Of a DNA stretch of 64,000 nucleotides, positions 1 to 10,393 are shown piece after piece (position 1 is the stretch's first letter; each line of letters starts with the position of its first letter). Position numbers and translations under genes: made by a program. Source of the DNA: Smittia aterrima (Eukaryota; Arthropoda; Insecta; Diptera; Chironomidae); NCBI GenBank assembly GCA_033063855.1, contig CP093830.1, positions 6,572,854-6,636,853 of the forward strand, written 5' to 3'. Below the pieces are notes generated by a model, which saw only the letters and a list, made by a program, of their open reading frames with translations, was not told the DNA's origin and made no database searches.

Positions 1-1949
1 CTTAGTGCTATTTCCAACGCCACGTGCATTGCAATTGAATTAAAATTCTATTTTTATTGCATTTGTTTGTAAACATTTGCTGCAGCTTAAAAGAAATTGC
101 GAATTAGCGACAGCAGTTGAACGTTGGACTCAAAAGAGATTCCCAAGATATTTCGCGTGCGTCGCAAAAAATATTTCTCTGAAGTGCTAAATGAAAATCT
201 CTATTTGATTTGGACGATTCTCAAGGTTGCTCTGAAGATGAAATTTTACGTAAACCCGCGACGAGCGTCACACGATTAAGAATTTTTCATCCTCCGCGAT
301 GAAAACAATAAATTTGACGTAAATTTATTTGCTAACGTGGCCGATATTACTTGGTCGAACGTTAAACCTTTTGAAAAACAAAATTCACCGGAAAGTTGAC
401 AATCAATTTCTTGATTCGTATCTCTCGCTTTTCTTTCACACGCTCGAAAATATATTTCAAACGAGAAAACTGGCAACAAGCAAACCCGAGGATTGACAAG
501 CCAAACAAAACACTCTCGCTTTTGACTAAATTCCAAATTCATCTTGAAAGCCAACACGGGAAACGAGCAATTTAATTACTTTCGAATTGTTTCGTAATGT
601 CCGACCTTTGGCTTAAGTTTCGCTTGCGATTAGAAGATGAAACTAGATAGCGTGTTGAAGTGAAACTTCAGATGAATTCGCAAGTTTAAAGGTCAATGAG
701 AAATTTTTCAATTGAAATCCATCAAACGAATTAAGAGTGTCACTATGACAAAAGTTTTATGATCCACGAGACTCGCAATTACATGATAAATAGATATGAA
801 TGTGAGTAATGAGCCGTCTGGAGCTTCAGTCATGCAATCAAATTCGTTCGTGCGAAATTTTGCGACGATTCGCGATATTTATTGTCAGGCCACGTTTCCA
901 TTTCCAATCTGTTTGAGGAAATTGCTTGAAAATCTCTTTAACGCTTTCGAGAGCCACTCGACTCGATTTGCACTCTACACTCTCCATTCTCCAGACGAAA
1001 CAACAAAATCCACTTCATTTGATAAGAGATAACGACTAATAAAATCACCAGACGGATGGAAAATAGATGAACGGCTCAACTCGTGTGTTTGTTGTTGTCG
1101 TCCATTTACTTTATCGAATGATTAATTTCTCTCGAATTGCAAGTTCTTTCATTCTTATCGTGACCTCGTCTATTAGCAAATCGACACAAAATTATCGATT
1201 GAGAAACAACGAGGCCTTATCAGACTCAATGACTATGAAAACCAGTTTAGCCTTTTGATGTCTAACCGGAAAAATCGAGAATTTAAAAAAAAATTCGTCC
1301 TCCCACAATAAAAATAACAAAAATCTCAAGTCAACTGATAACCCAAAAAAATCGCAAAATGATTTTCACGCATGTTTACAATTCGTGCTTTATAAACGCG
1401 GCCAAAGCCATGGAAAGTTTAATGCCGTCACAAGCCTTCGAAGTAAAGATAATTCACGACTCGTAATCTCGTTCAACTTTTGCGAAGAGGAAATTTTCTT
1501 ATTTTTAGATTTCGATCTTTTCTGATGGACGTTGAGCTTCGCTTTGTAAGAAAAACTTCTGCGGCATCAGGCAACTCATGTTCCGGCATTCTCATGACCA
1601 AACCAATCGTCAAAACTCTTCTTCATTTGACGGAATGTTTTCGTTTCGAAAATTTAATAGCGGCAAGCGATCCGGTTGAAACTAGATTTCTGAAATAAAT
1701 TTATTCAAATCGCTAGACAAATTAATTCGTACGATTTATGAGATGTCGCGAGAATTAGATTAACAAGATATCCGAACTAGTGCGAAGCGGATTCCTTTCC
1801 ATTTCTTTGACAACTCGAGCGAGGAAATGTTCATCAGACAAAACAAAGCGATCGAAGGAAATGAACTCGAATAGTTCTTTAAACTCGCTTCTTTATGATG
1901 GAGAATAAATATTTTCACAAGGTTAACTATATTTTCTTTCTTATTTCAG
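1..1949 (+). other. Intron (5' part outside window) of the ChaC-type gene
   Basis: No gene is supported here. The ChaC-type exon starting at 1950 is preceded by a pyrimidine-rich tract and a clear acceptor (ttatttcag), and its product lacks the family's N-terminal FGYGSL segment. I did not find a sequence encoding that segment in these bases, so the preceding exon probably lies upstream of the window and this stretch is mostly intron. The sequence is AT-rich with short chance reading frames on both strands. Confidence 0.6.
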
Positions 1950-2501
1950 CCTGGACGTGTCGTGACGTTAGTTGAAGATAAAGAAGGAATCTGCTGGGGC
2001 TGCGCTTATAAAGTCACAGGGCAGCTTGCATTAAGTTATTTGGATCAGAGAGAATGCAAACTCGGCGGCTACATGACAGCTTACACAAAGTTCTATCCTC
2101 GTGTAGCGACTGAGTTCTCGGGACTCTCTGGCGAAGCATTTCCAGTTCTGCTTTATATCGCGACGCCTTCAAACGAATATTGGATGGGCGAAGACTGTCT
2201 TGAGACAATGGCTGAGCAGATAGTGACAGCTCGTGGTCCATCAGGACACAATGTCGAGTATTTATTGCGATTAGCGATTTTCATGCGCGAGGAAATCCCT
2301 GGCGTACACGATGAGCATCTTTTTATGCTCGAGAAGTTAGTTAGAGAAAAAATGATTAAGAGGAAGATTTGCATCTCCGAAACGATGGGACATCAACCAC
2401 CGAGAATTCGACGTGACTCGCATGAAAATCTCCGACGTCCAATCAATTTCGAATTCACAACCAAAGTTCAGGAGAAGCGACTTCGATGCCTCAACATTTG
2501 A
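1950..2501 (+). CDS. Glutathione-specific gamma-glutamylcyclotransferase (ChaC family), last exon, 5' partial
   Basis: ChaC enzymes are cytosolic and split glutathione into 5-oxoproline and Cys-Gly. This exon begins in frame with PGRVVTLVEDKEG, the start of the second half of the ChaC fold, followed by CWGCAYKV, then YLDQREC...GGY, where the Glu after the Arg matches the family's catalytic acid. Later come SGLSGEAFPVLLYIATP, a GPSGHNVEYLLRLA helix and a DEHLFMLEKLV segment, all typical of animal ChaC1/2. About 183 residues are encoded here, with a C-terminal tail longer than that of human CHAC2. The N-terminal nucleotide/substrate loop (FGYGSL) is missing because its exon lies upstream of the window. 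Family assignment is firm; ChaC1 versus ChaC2 type is not resolved. Confidence 0.9.
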   Translation, partial: PGRVVTLVEDKEGICWGCAYKVTGQLALSYLDQRECKLGGYMTAYTKFYPRVATEFSGLSGEAFPVLLYIATPSNEYWMGEDCLETMAEQIVTARGPSGHNVEYLLRLAIFMREEIPGVHDEHLFMLEKLVREKMIKRKICISETMGHQPPRIRRDSHENLRRPINFEFTTKVQEKRLRCLNI

Positions 2502-2925
2502 TTCTCGTTTCGACTGCCAATTTGTTTTATGATTTTATGTTTATTAAGCATTCGCACAAATGTTTTATGTTCTTGTCTAAGTTTTTCTAATAAATATCGT
2601 AACAAAATTTATGAAAAGAGAAAATGTTTTTATTAAATGATTTTGTTTGTTTCATTTTTTGTTTTAGTGAAAAATATTTTATTGTTGTGATTCGAAAATG
2701 AGATTTGTCTTCTTAGTTTGTGACTATTCGCCACTTCCTTTTGTAGGCGCTAGTTGTGAGTCGAAACTTCTTACAAGAATTTAAGTGAAAAAGTGATTGA
2801 AAGGAAAACGTTGCCACCATTCGACTCATTTTGCTCTCAACATTCGAAAAGGTAACAAGTCGATCTCATAAAGTTTTTTGAAAAAATTTCATTTCAATTT
2901 TATTTGTTTTTAGATAAAAATTAAG
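2502..2925. other. Intergenic: ChaC 3'UTR and F-box gene 5' region
   Basis: The ChaC 3'UTR has an AATAAA-type signal near 2589. The stretch contains the first copy of the 42-base direct repeat (2598-2639). A probable 5'UTR intron of the F-box gene runs from a gtaaca donor near 2851 to a tttttag acceptor near 2913. No other coding signal was seen. Confidence 0.5.
2598..2639. repeat. 42-bp direct repeat, copy 1
   Basis: The sequence beginning cgtaacaaaatttatg and ending tttttattaaatg is identical to 4405-4446, as read base by base. This copy lies in the 3'UTR/polyadenylation region of the ChaC gene. The two copies bracket the whole F-box gene. Confidence 0.93.
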
Positions 2926-4080
2926 ATGAACTCAGCACCAGCCGCAACTGCTAAATTGTCATTGACTTTACCGTTGATTGAATTATCGGAAGAGACAATG
3001 ACTAACTTGGATCCTTTGGAATATTTCTCACGATTTCTCGACATTCCTGAAATGATCGTTCAACATTTCAACGGAAAAGATTTATTAAATCTTTCTGAAG
3101 TCTCTCCAAGTTGGTACAATTTCGTCGCTTCTTCGAAAGTTCTAATGAAAAACATTAAAATTGTTTTTCGTGAGAATCGTGAGTTCTCTCCGAAAGATTA
3201 CGATTTATTAATGAATAGCTCGAGACAATATCAGAGCATTCAAATCGGACAAGACTTCGATTCAGATGAAGATAATGACTCTCCAAGTCCAGAAGTAGAA
3301 AAAGAAATTAAGGAAAGAGACTCAAAAGTCAAAGTCTTCATTTCTTCCTTGCAACTTGAATTTATTCATAAAAGCGATCACGACTGGAAAAATGTTTCAC
3401 TCAATGATAAATATTTTGGCAGAAAACTTAGTTCAGATATTTGGGACATATTTTCATCTATCGAGTCATCAGTTGAAAGTCTTTCTGTCATTAGCAAAGA
3501 TATATTTCAAATGCTTTTTAAATATTTTGGATATAAACCTTTAAAACCTTTAAAGTTTCCAAAGTTAAAAGAACTGAAATTGCGTATTTTCCGTAATTCA
3601 ATCTTGGAAGAAGTTTACGTGAAGATTTTAGAAACCTCTGTTGCAATCGAAGAACTTGAGATTGAATATTGTGACGAGCTCGGAGAAAGTTTCAAAAAAA
3701 TTCTCGTTAACTCCAACGAACTGAAAAGTTTTAAACTTAAAACAAGAAGCTGTGATTTCCAATCCGAATGTGAGGAATGGAAGCAAATAAAGTTTAAGCT
3801 TAATAGTTTGACAGTACAATGGAAATCCGATATACTCGGTTCTGATTTACAGTGTTTCCTCAAACTCCAAAGCAATCCTCTCGAAAGTTTGAAGTCTAAA
3901 GAAGCAGAAAAAACTTACGAGCTACTGCAATTACCAAAGTTCAAGCGTCTTTGCCTCAAGGATTGTAGGATTTGGAGCGGGAAAGAAGTTTCAATCACTA
4001 AACTGCAATCAAAACACAGGAATGAAATTAGTAAACTAAGATTTGTATTGCATTCAATAATACAAAATTTGCATGCATGA
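2926..4080 (+). CDS. F-box protein with leucine-rich C-terminal region
   Basis: A 384-residue protein with an uninterrupted coding frame. Residues about 30-80 form an F-box-like helix set: a P-E-M-I-V-Q-H-F core, then LLNLSEVSPSWYNFVAS. F-box proteins recruit substrates to SCF ubiquitin ligases through Skp1. The rest carries degenerate Leu-rich segments (for example LKELKLRIF and IEELEIEYCDELG) that resemble the LRRs of FBXL proteins, plus an acidic Ser/Asp/Glu stretch near residues 112-130. I recognise no specific ortholog; fast-evolving F-box/LRR genes of this kind are common in insects. It lies between ChaC and Rpn9 and is bracketed by a 42-base exact direct repeat, which suggests it arrived as an inserted or duplicated segment. 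A 5'UTR intron probably ends at 2913. Confidence 0.8.
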   Translation: MNSAPAATAKLSLTLPLIELSEETMTNLDPLEYFSRFLDIPEMIVQHFNGKDLLNLSEVSPSWYNFVASSKVLMKNIKIVFRENREFSPKDYDLLMNSSRQYQSIQIGQDFDSDEDNDSPSPEVEKEIKERDSKVKVFISSLQLEFIHKSDHDWKNVSLNDKYFGRKLSSDIWDIFSSIESSVESLSVISKDIFQMLFKYFGYKPLKPLKFPKLKELKLRIFRNSILEEVYVKILETSVAIEELEIEYCDELGESFKKILVNSNELKSFKLKTRSCDFQSECEEWKQIKFKLNSLTVQWKSDILGSDLQCFLKLQSNPLESLKSKEAEKTYELLQLPKFKRLCLKDCRIWSGKEVSITKLQSKHRNEISKLRFVLHSIIQNLHA

Positions 4081-4478
4081 ACCTGTTGGGAAGGTTGATA
4101 TTTAATTTAATTCAAATGATGTTTAAAAAATGAGGAAATAAAACTTTCGTTTCATAATAACAGAAATTTTGAGTTTTTACAATTTAATTCTTTAGCAATG
4201 GAACGAGGCTACATCAATTGTAGATCAATAAAGTCTTCCTCCTCATTGAAAAAGTTTTCAATGAAAACGATTCAGTTCTTTTTAGATCATCAGAGAACAA
4301 TATTCGCGAACTGATCTTTGGTGTGGAGGCTCGTCGTATGTTATCTGCCCTCACGAGAAACATGATTTAGTGTTGTCAGTAGATCCGACATCGAAAATAA
4401 AATTCGTAACAAAATTTATGAAAAGAGAAAATGTTTTTATTAAATGTTTACAGTACTTTGACTCAGCAAATCTAATGT
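4081..4478. other. Intergenic between the convergent F-box gene and Rpn9
   Basis: Holds the F-box 3'UTR (AATAAA near 4136) and the second 42-base repeat copy at 4405-4446, just past the Rpn9 stop codon. No gene was seen. Confidence 0.5.
4405..4446. repeat. 42-bp direct repeat, copy 2
   Basis: Identical to 2598-2639 over all 42 bases. It sits 33 bases past the Rpn9 stop codon, so it would be in the Rpn9 3'UTR. On the minus strand it contains TTTAATAAAAAC, so it may supply the Rpn9 polyadenylation signal. Confidence 0.93.
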
Positions 4479-5681
4479 TTAATTGGTCAAAATCTCCGAG
4501 GCTCGCGTTTCAATCAAATTTTCCATGTTGGTGATTGACTGAATCCATGCATCGAGAGTACTCGCCATCTGTGAGACTTGATCACGGTTTAAGACTCTCG
4601 GTTGAACCCAAGTCATGTTGACGACGCCAGCGACTTGATCGATAGCTCCTCGGACGAGTCCTTGAGCCAAGGCTTTCATGATGAGCAACTCGACTTCTGA
4701 ACGAGGCAACTGAGTTTCACTGGCGATCTCATCGAATTTGATTGTACGATTGTTGGCAGCTCGTTTGAATGTCATCTCCATCAGACACAGCAAAGAGATC
4801 TTCTGACGCAGTTTGACCTCTTGCACTTTCAAATCATTGATTTGTCCCCAGATTGGCTTCATCTGTTCAAACTTTTTGATGTCTCCAGAGTTGAATGCGT
4901 GTAGCAACTCAATGAGCCATTCCTTGTCAGTTCCACGGAGACTCTCAATGATTGGATGAGCGAGCAACTCGCCAATGTTGTAAACGCCTTCACCAAGCAA
5001 AGCAGCAAGTCCAATGAAGAAAGCTTGGTCGGGCCATTCACTTTTTGGGAAGGATTCAATAGAGCAGCCAAGGAATTGGAGCGAGCAACGATAATAATCT
5101 GCATGCTGTCCAATAAGACGATAGTACTGTGAAGCGAGCATGTAATATTTGCCGTGAACGGGAGTAACATTTCCAGCTTCTTCAAGAATGTCTTTCAAGT
5201 CTTCGATAATCTTTTTAGTTGCTTCCTTGTCAGCAAGGAACTCAAGATAAATCTGTCCTTGCAAGACTTGACACATCCAAACTGCTTCATCGCACATTTT
5301 AACTTTCTCCTTAAGCTTATCAATGAAAGTGATTGCATCCTTCTTGTTACTAATGTGAGAGATGACGACTGTGACGATCTCAACGAGACCGAAAGGATTG
5401 ATCTTCGTTTCGAAGGTGCTGATGAAGTTGGAGTAGAGTTCCATTAGAGCCTTCTCATTCTGGATCTTCGGATTTTTCACGAAAGTATCCAATTTAATTG
5501 TGAGTTCATTCCAGAGTCTAAAAGATGATTTGAGTTAATTCAAAGAAAGAGAAACACAACAATAACGAAAGTCTTACTTCTCATTGTACAATTCCTCCAT
5601 CAAACCCCATTCTGCGGCTAGATCTTTATCGTTAGTTCTTTTCTGTTCGTTTATGTAGTTTACAACTGCTGCTTGCGCCAT
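4479..5681 (-). CDS. Rpn9: 26S proteasome non-ATPase regulatory subunit 13 (Rpn9)
   Basis: Two exons: 5681-5578 and 5517-4479, giving 380 residues, the usual length for Rpn9/PSMD13. Rpn9 is a PCI-domain scaffold subunit of the proteasome lid and works in the cytosol and nucleus. The N-terminal half is helical repeats. The PCI winged-helix part is at about residues 270-340, with FDEIASETQLPRSEVELLIMKAL and the VRGAIDQVAGVVNMTWVQPR strand-turn, followed by a final lid-assembly helix (MASTLDAWIQSITNMENLI). The splice joins YNEK to LWNEL in frame across a 60-base intron. The Met at 5681 follows a non-coding stretch and fits the family's short N terminus. Upstream it is divergent from the rolling-stone-like gene. 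Confidence 0.93.
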
Positions 5682-6433
5682 TTTAGATTGCGTATTTCTA
5701 TCAGAAAACTTGAAAAACTTACGATTTTGTTTTTGAATAATGACTTGTGGAAATTTTAAACCGATTGAACCGATTGAGCGAAGGGATGGCAATGAAGCGA
5801 AAGCAGGGTTTGAGCGGGAAATTTAAATCAAAATTTTAAAAATAAAATATTTGTTTGTAACGCACATTAGCAACAGCTTTGAGCTATCATGAAAAGCAAG
5901 AGAAGTCGGATTATCTTAAATGTAGTCTAATGAATAAATAATTCATCGAAATATTTAGTTCATTCGTTTATTTAAAAAAATTATATAAAATTGATTAGAA
6001 TTTAAAAAAGTTAATTCAGATTGCACGCATAAACACGTCGAACAACTTCATCTAAAATATCAACGCGAAATAGTAAAATCGACCTTGAAATGCTTTATTT
6101 TTTCTGTGCAAATCATTTGCGAAATACAATTTTCTTTCGCTTATCTTCAAATAATGGAAAGTCATTCATGAACAATTATTGTCTATCTCATTCTCTTGAA
6201 ATAATTACACTAATGATCAAACCACTTCAATCGAAAAAGAGTCATTTTTCGTTATCTACACGTCCCAGCAATAAAATCTCGTGGAAAATTGTTTTCCGCG
6301 CTCTGATTTCGGTTTCATCTGATACGTACAAAATTCGATAACGAATACACTATCCGACACTTGACTTTTGTTTCATTCAGTACTCTGTTCACCTGTGTCC
6401 GAACCGGAGGAAAAAGTTGTTTCTGCGTGAAAA
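5682..6433. other. Intergenic region between divergent Rpn9 and rolling-stone-like genes
   Basis: AT-rich, with no supported gene. A TCAGTA initiator-like sequence at 6377-6382, about 55 bases before the downstream start codon, could mark the transcription start of the rolling-stone-like gene. A short open frame at 6090-6341 has no recognisable features and looks like chance. Confidence 0.45.
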
Positions 6434-7303
6434 ATGGTTGTAACGCCAAAAGTTTCATTATTTTCAAAGATCAACTTTGACCATGACAATCCGGAAGTCT
6501 TCGTCACAACACAGTGGACACGGGAAGTGCGAAAGAGCAAATTATTTTTGCTTTTCCGTTGGTTACTAGCTGCTTACTACATTTATGTGACTGCATACAG
6601 TTTCTACGTATCGAGAAGCCACGAATATATCGTTCGCTGGTTTATCTACATGACACATTGGGGCATCGCTCTCTGCCTCATCTCGACCACATTTGCCGCT
6701 ACTCTGACAACCTTATATCACTTCAATGCGATTAATTTGACAAAGCAATCGACGTCATATAAAGTTTTTTGGTTTCTAACAAACGTATCTACCGTTTGGG
6801 CGTTCGTGATAACAATCGTTTATTGGTCCCTGTTGTACAACGGTAATTACCCTCAAAATTCAGCTCTCAGATGTATTTTCGGCTTTATCAAGTTGAATAA
6901 TAATCGTATTTGATTTTTAGGAACAACATCAGCAATCGATATTTTGATACACGGAGGGAACTCGGTGGGCATGTTATTAGAAATATTGTTTGTTAGGTAT
7001 CCAATGTATTTCACGCACTTCATTTATCCGGTTGGCTCAGGAATAATCTACGCGATTTTCTCTGTGATTTATCACTTTTCCGGTGGCACAGATCCTCTTG
7101 GAAATCGTTACATTTATTCAATCTTGAAGTGGGAGGATGAGAGTGGAAAATCGACTTTACTTTTCTTCGGTGTCTTAATCTTGGCGATGTTTCTTCACAT
7201 TATCTTCTGTGTCGTCCAAAGACTTCGTAATCGTTTACACAAGAAAATCTTCTCTGACCCAACTTCATTTGATCTTAAAAATAATCAACAGCTTACAGTT
7301 TGA
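6434..7303 (+). CDS. Rolling-stone-like multipass membrane protein
   Basis: Two exons, 6434-6842 and 6921-7303, give 263 residues. The protein resembles insect rolling stone, a plasma-membrane protein known in Drosophila from myoblast fusion. Seen directly: a cytoplasmic-looking N terminus with QWTREVRKSKLFLLFRWLLA leading into the first membrane helix, then about six more hydrophobic segments, HWGIALCLISTTFAATLTTLY, an IHGGNSVGMLLEILFVRYPM segment, a YPVGSGIIYAIFSVIYHFSGG helix and FVRYP/GGTDPLGNRYIYSILKW typical of the family. The C terminus is basic. The intron is 78 bases and joins YN to GTTSAID in frame. The family has several insect paralogs, so orthology to rost itself is not claimed. 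Confidence 0.85.
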
Positions 7304-7500
7304 ATGTTAATCAGAATCAGTAAAATAAAGTTTTAATATCAAAATGCAAAATATCAAAACTTAACGAACTTTTAAATTTCAAAAATTAACGGTTTTTATG
7401 AAACGGTTCAACTTCCCGGTGACTCAGATTTTATCCGAAAAAATTCGACGAACAAATTTCCTTATAAAGCTCCTTAAAATATTCAATCTTCAACTCAAAA

Positions 7501-8081
7501 ATGGCTAGCGGTGTAGAAGGTAAGTTGCGTTGTGCTAAATAAGTATCAGCGATATCGATTTCACTGAATTTTCGAGTAAATTTCCTAATCGCATTTTTGA
7601 CTTTTTTTTTTCTTTTCCGTCCCAACCCACAACAACAAAAAAAAATCTTTCAGTTGCCGACAATTGCAAAATTGTTTTCGAAGAGATCAAGAAGGATAAG
7701 AAACATAGATATGTGATCTTTAACATTCGTGACGAGAAGCAAATCGACGCCGAAGTCATTGGCGAGCGTGATGCTGAGTACGATCAATTCTTGGAAGATT
7801 TGCAAAAGGGCGGAACTGGCGAGTGCCGCTACGGTCTCTACGATTTCGAGTACATGCATCAACATCAGGGAACGACTGAGTCATCCAAAAAGCAAAAGCT
7901 TTTCCTGCTCTTGTGGTGCCCAGACACAGCTAAGATTAAGATGAAGATGCTCTACGCTAGCTCATTCGATGCTCTCAAGAAATCGCTTGTTGGTGTCCAG
8001 AAATACATTCAAGCTTCAGACTTAAGCGAGGCCTCCAAGGAATCGGTTGAGGAAAAGTTGCGTGCAACTGATCGTATCTAA
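7501..8081 (+). CDS. tsr: Cofilin/actin-depolymerising factor (twinstar)
   Basis: Two exons, 7501-7519 and 7654-8081, give 148 residues, the exact length of Drosophila twinstar. Cofilin binds ADP-actin, severs filaments and recycles actin in the cytosol and nucleus. The product starts MASGV, so the regulatory Ser3 (LIM-kinase site) is present. It carries the KKDKKHRYVIF nuclear-localisation/ADF segment, DEKQIDAE, the GECRYGLYDFEY strand, the actin-binding long helix WCPDTAKIKMKMLYASSFDALKK (split here by reading only) and the C-terminal EKLRATDRI. The tiny first exon followed by an intron after codon 6 is also usual in animal cofilin genes. The intron is 134 bases. Confidence 0.97.
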
Positions 8082-8425
8082 TTCCATTCCGCTCGCTTCG
8101 CCAGCCAGCACAAGAAAGCATACATTCAAGCAAGAGAAAAACATTCTTTAACCCCACAACAAAATCAGTATCCATATCTTCTCCGGTGCTCATCGTTCGA
8201 ACATCATCTGATGTCGAAAGCAACCGGGAAGCATTCAAAAACATTCTTTGCTTTCCTATCTAAACTTCTCTTTTGTATTTAATCCAAGAATGAAATTTTC
8301 CATAAATAAAAATTAATCGATTTGAAAGAAAGTGATGCGTTCATTTACTTTAAGGCGGGCTTGCAGCTTAAAACTAAATACTTGAGTTCACGACGTGAAT
8401 GATGAGGCAATTAACAAAGCGTTAA
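8082..8425. other. Intergenic: twinstar 3'UTR
   Basis: Contains the twinstar 3'UTR with an AATAAA signal near 8305. No further gene was seen. Confidence 0.5.
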
Positions 8426-8973
8426 TCATTTCTTGAGTTTCTTCTTAAGTTCGTCTTTGAACATTTGGTATTCTGGTTCTTCTCCAATTCGACGAGAACA
8501 TTCTAACATTAAATCCTTTAGAAAGTCATTGGTTGTACCTTCGTCAATGGCTTCTGTTAGTTTCTCTTCCCAAGCTTCTGTAAAGCAGAAATCTTCCAGA
8601 TCCATTTGTTTGTCGTCAATATCTTCTTCTCCAGTCAAAACAGACTCGCAGAGCTCATATCCCTCAACGATTTCCAGAATTGGAGGCTTGATGTGAGATC
8701 CAGCTTGGCGAAATTCAATAAATTTCTTCAAAATTGCTCTAAGTTCGCTGTCGCTTAAAAGTTCGTTTTCGTTTGCTTTCAAAGCCTGCTTAACATGCTT
8801 TCGCTTGAAGAAGCTTTCACATGCGCCACAGAAGCATTTAATGAGATCGTCTAGTGGACTTCGTGAACGATGGGAAGATTGGGAAGACTTCCGAGAGCTG
8901 GAAGCGGACGGCTAAAAAAGAAATTCATTCATTTATTGTCCATAAAAGGTTATAACTAACTCACTTTATCCAT
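8426..8973 (-). CDS. Unknown acidic helical protein
   Basis: Two exons: 8973-8965 (only three codons, Met-Asp-Lys) and 8911-8426, giving 164 residues. I do not recognise it. The N terminus is Ser-rich (SSSRKSSQSSHRSRS), followed by a Cys-containing segment LIKCFCGACESFFKRKHVKQ and then a mostly helical acidic body ending in a Lys-rich tail (DELKKKLKK). No signal peptide or membrane segment was seen. The start lies 144 bases from the start of the divergent Dpit47 gene, so the two probably share a promoter. The very small first exon is inferred from a good donor (gtgagt) and the acceptor at 8912; a start inside exon 2 at 8782 is the alternative. Confidence 0.7.
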
Positions 8974-9117
8974 ATTAGTCACAAAAAAATTATTTGCTGA
9001 TAAGGAACATTAAAGAGTTCTCTTTATCTTTTAATTTTTCTGAATTCGCGATAAAAGTTTGTTTCGCCGAATCGGTTCAGTCAGCGACGACAACAACAAA
9101 AGAAAACAATCGACGGC

Positions 9118-10351
9118 ATGGAGGAAGAAATTAAGAATAAAAATATGACGGAAGAAGAGAGACATGCACTTGCTGCAAAGCTTGATGCTGATCTTGATGT
9201 CTTCATCAATTCATTGGAAAAGAAGAGATACACCGAAGGATGGGATCCAGCGACATTCGAAAAAGTAAGAAAAATTTAAGTTTCGCAACGTGACTTAACT
9301 CTTGAATGTATTTTAGGAGATTGAGAGACATCCGTTCTTCATGAAGAAAGCTCCTGAACCTGGAGAAGAGCTTCATCCAATGCTCGAGGGACTTCAACAA
9401 CTCAAGTTTGATCCAGACGAAAATTCTCCGGACGATCTAGCTGAGAAATACAAGGAAGACGGAAACTATTGGCTTAAGCACAAGAAATATCGAATTGCCG
9501 CGATGAATTATTCTGAAGGAATCCGACAAAAGCCTGAAAACGTGGAACTTCTAGCGAATCTTTACAATAATCGATCGGCTGCTCAATTCTTTCTTAAGAA
9601 TCACAATTGGTCAATAAGCGATGCTCGATTTGCTCTAACGTTCAAGTCCGATTATCCAAAAGCGATCATTCGGATTGTTAAATCATTGATTGAGCTGAAG
9701 AAGTATGAAGACGCATGTCAGGAGGTTGAAGCGTTTCTTCTTAAGGATCCAACGAGCAAAGAACTAATCGACTTACAAAAACTCGCCATCACTAAAAAGA
9801 CCGAGAAACTTAGAGACGAGAGGAAGCTTCAAATGGCTGAGAAAAAGAAACGACAAGACTTCCAAACTCTTGTTCAAGTTCTAATGCAAAGAAAATTGAA
9901 GTTTGAGGAATTGCGTTCAAAGAATATTAGCTCTCACTTGACTTCGGAAATTCTTCAGCCAAAAGTTGAGCCTCTAGCGCATCATCCAATTTCGATAGAC
10001 AAGAATGGAACTGTTTACTATCCAGCAGTCTTCTGTTATCCTGAGTTCCAATTGACCGACCTTCAGCAACAAATGAATGAGCTGATGACGGTTTACGAGT
10101 GCCTTGAGGACATGTTCACATCTGAAGAAGAAGGAACTGCAAAATATCCTTCGCCTGAAGGACTCAACGTTTACTACGAAAATCGATTTAAAGCAAAGCT
10201 CATCAAAGTTGATTTACAGAAGACATTCAAAGAAATTGTTAGCGAGGAAAACTTCTGGATTTACAATGGTTACCTGACTTTCTATGTTCTTCCACACGAC
10301 AGTCCAACTGAAAAAGAATTTATTAACCATCCGAGAAAGCCCGTGATGTAA
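9118..10351 (+). CDS. Dpit47: TPR co-chaperone TTC4/Dpit47 (Cns1 family)
   Basis: Two exons, 9118-9264 and 9317-10351, give 393 residues. The family binds Hsp90 and Hsp70 through a TPR clamp, and Drosophila Dpit47 also binds DNA polymerase alpha. Seen: an N terminus with FINSLEKKRYTEGWDPATFEK, then HPFFMKKAPEPGEELHPMLEGLQ, three TPR units at about residues 80-195 (AEKYKEDGNYWLKHKKYRIA; NLYNNRSAAQFFLKNHNWS; AIIRIVKSLIELKKYEDA), a charged coiled coil and the conserved C-terminal wheel domain with YPAVFCYPEFQLTDLQQQM. The intron is 52 bases. The Met at 9118 is the first in frame. Divergent from the unknown gene at 8973 and convergent with YL-1, whose stop codon is only 42 bases away. Confidence 0.94.
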
Positions 10352-10370
10352 AATTCTTTTAATTTAATTC

Positions 10371-10388
10371 TTTATTGTGTTGAATAAA
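10371..10388. terminator. Facing poly(A) signals of Dpit47 and YL-1
   Basis: AATAAA on the plus strand at 10383-10388 serves Dpit47 (stop at 10351), and AATAAA on the minus strand at 10376-10371 serves YL-1 (stop at 10394). With cleavage 10-30 bases further on, the two mature transcripts overlap at their 3' ends. Signals are seen; cleavage sites are inferred. Confidence 0.65.
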
Positions 10389-10393
10389 GTTCT

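Noticed and set aside
276..557. 93-codon minus-strand frame near the window start
   Set aside because: Lies in the presumed ChaC intron and shows no domain or start context.
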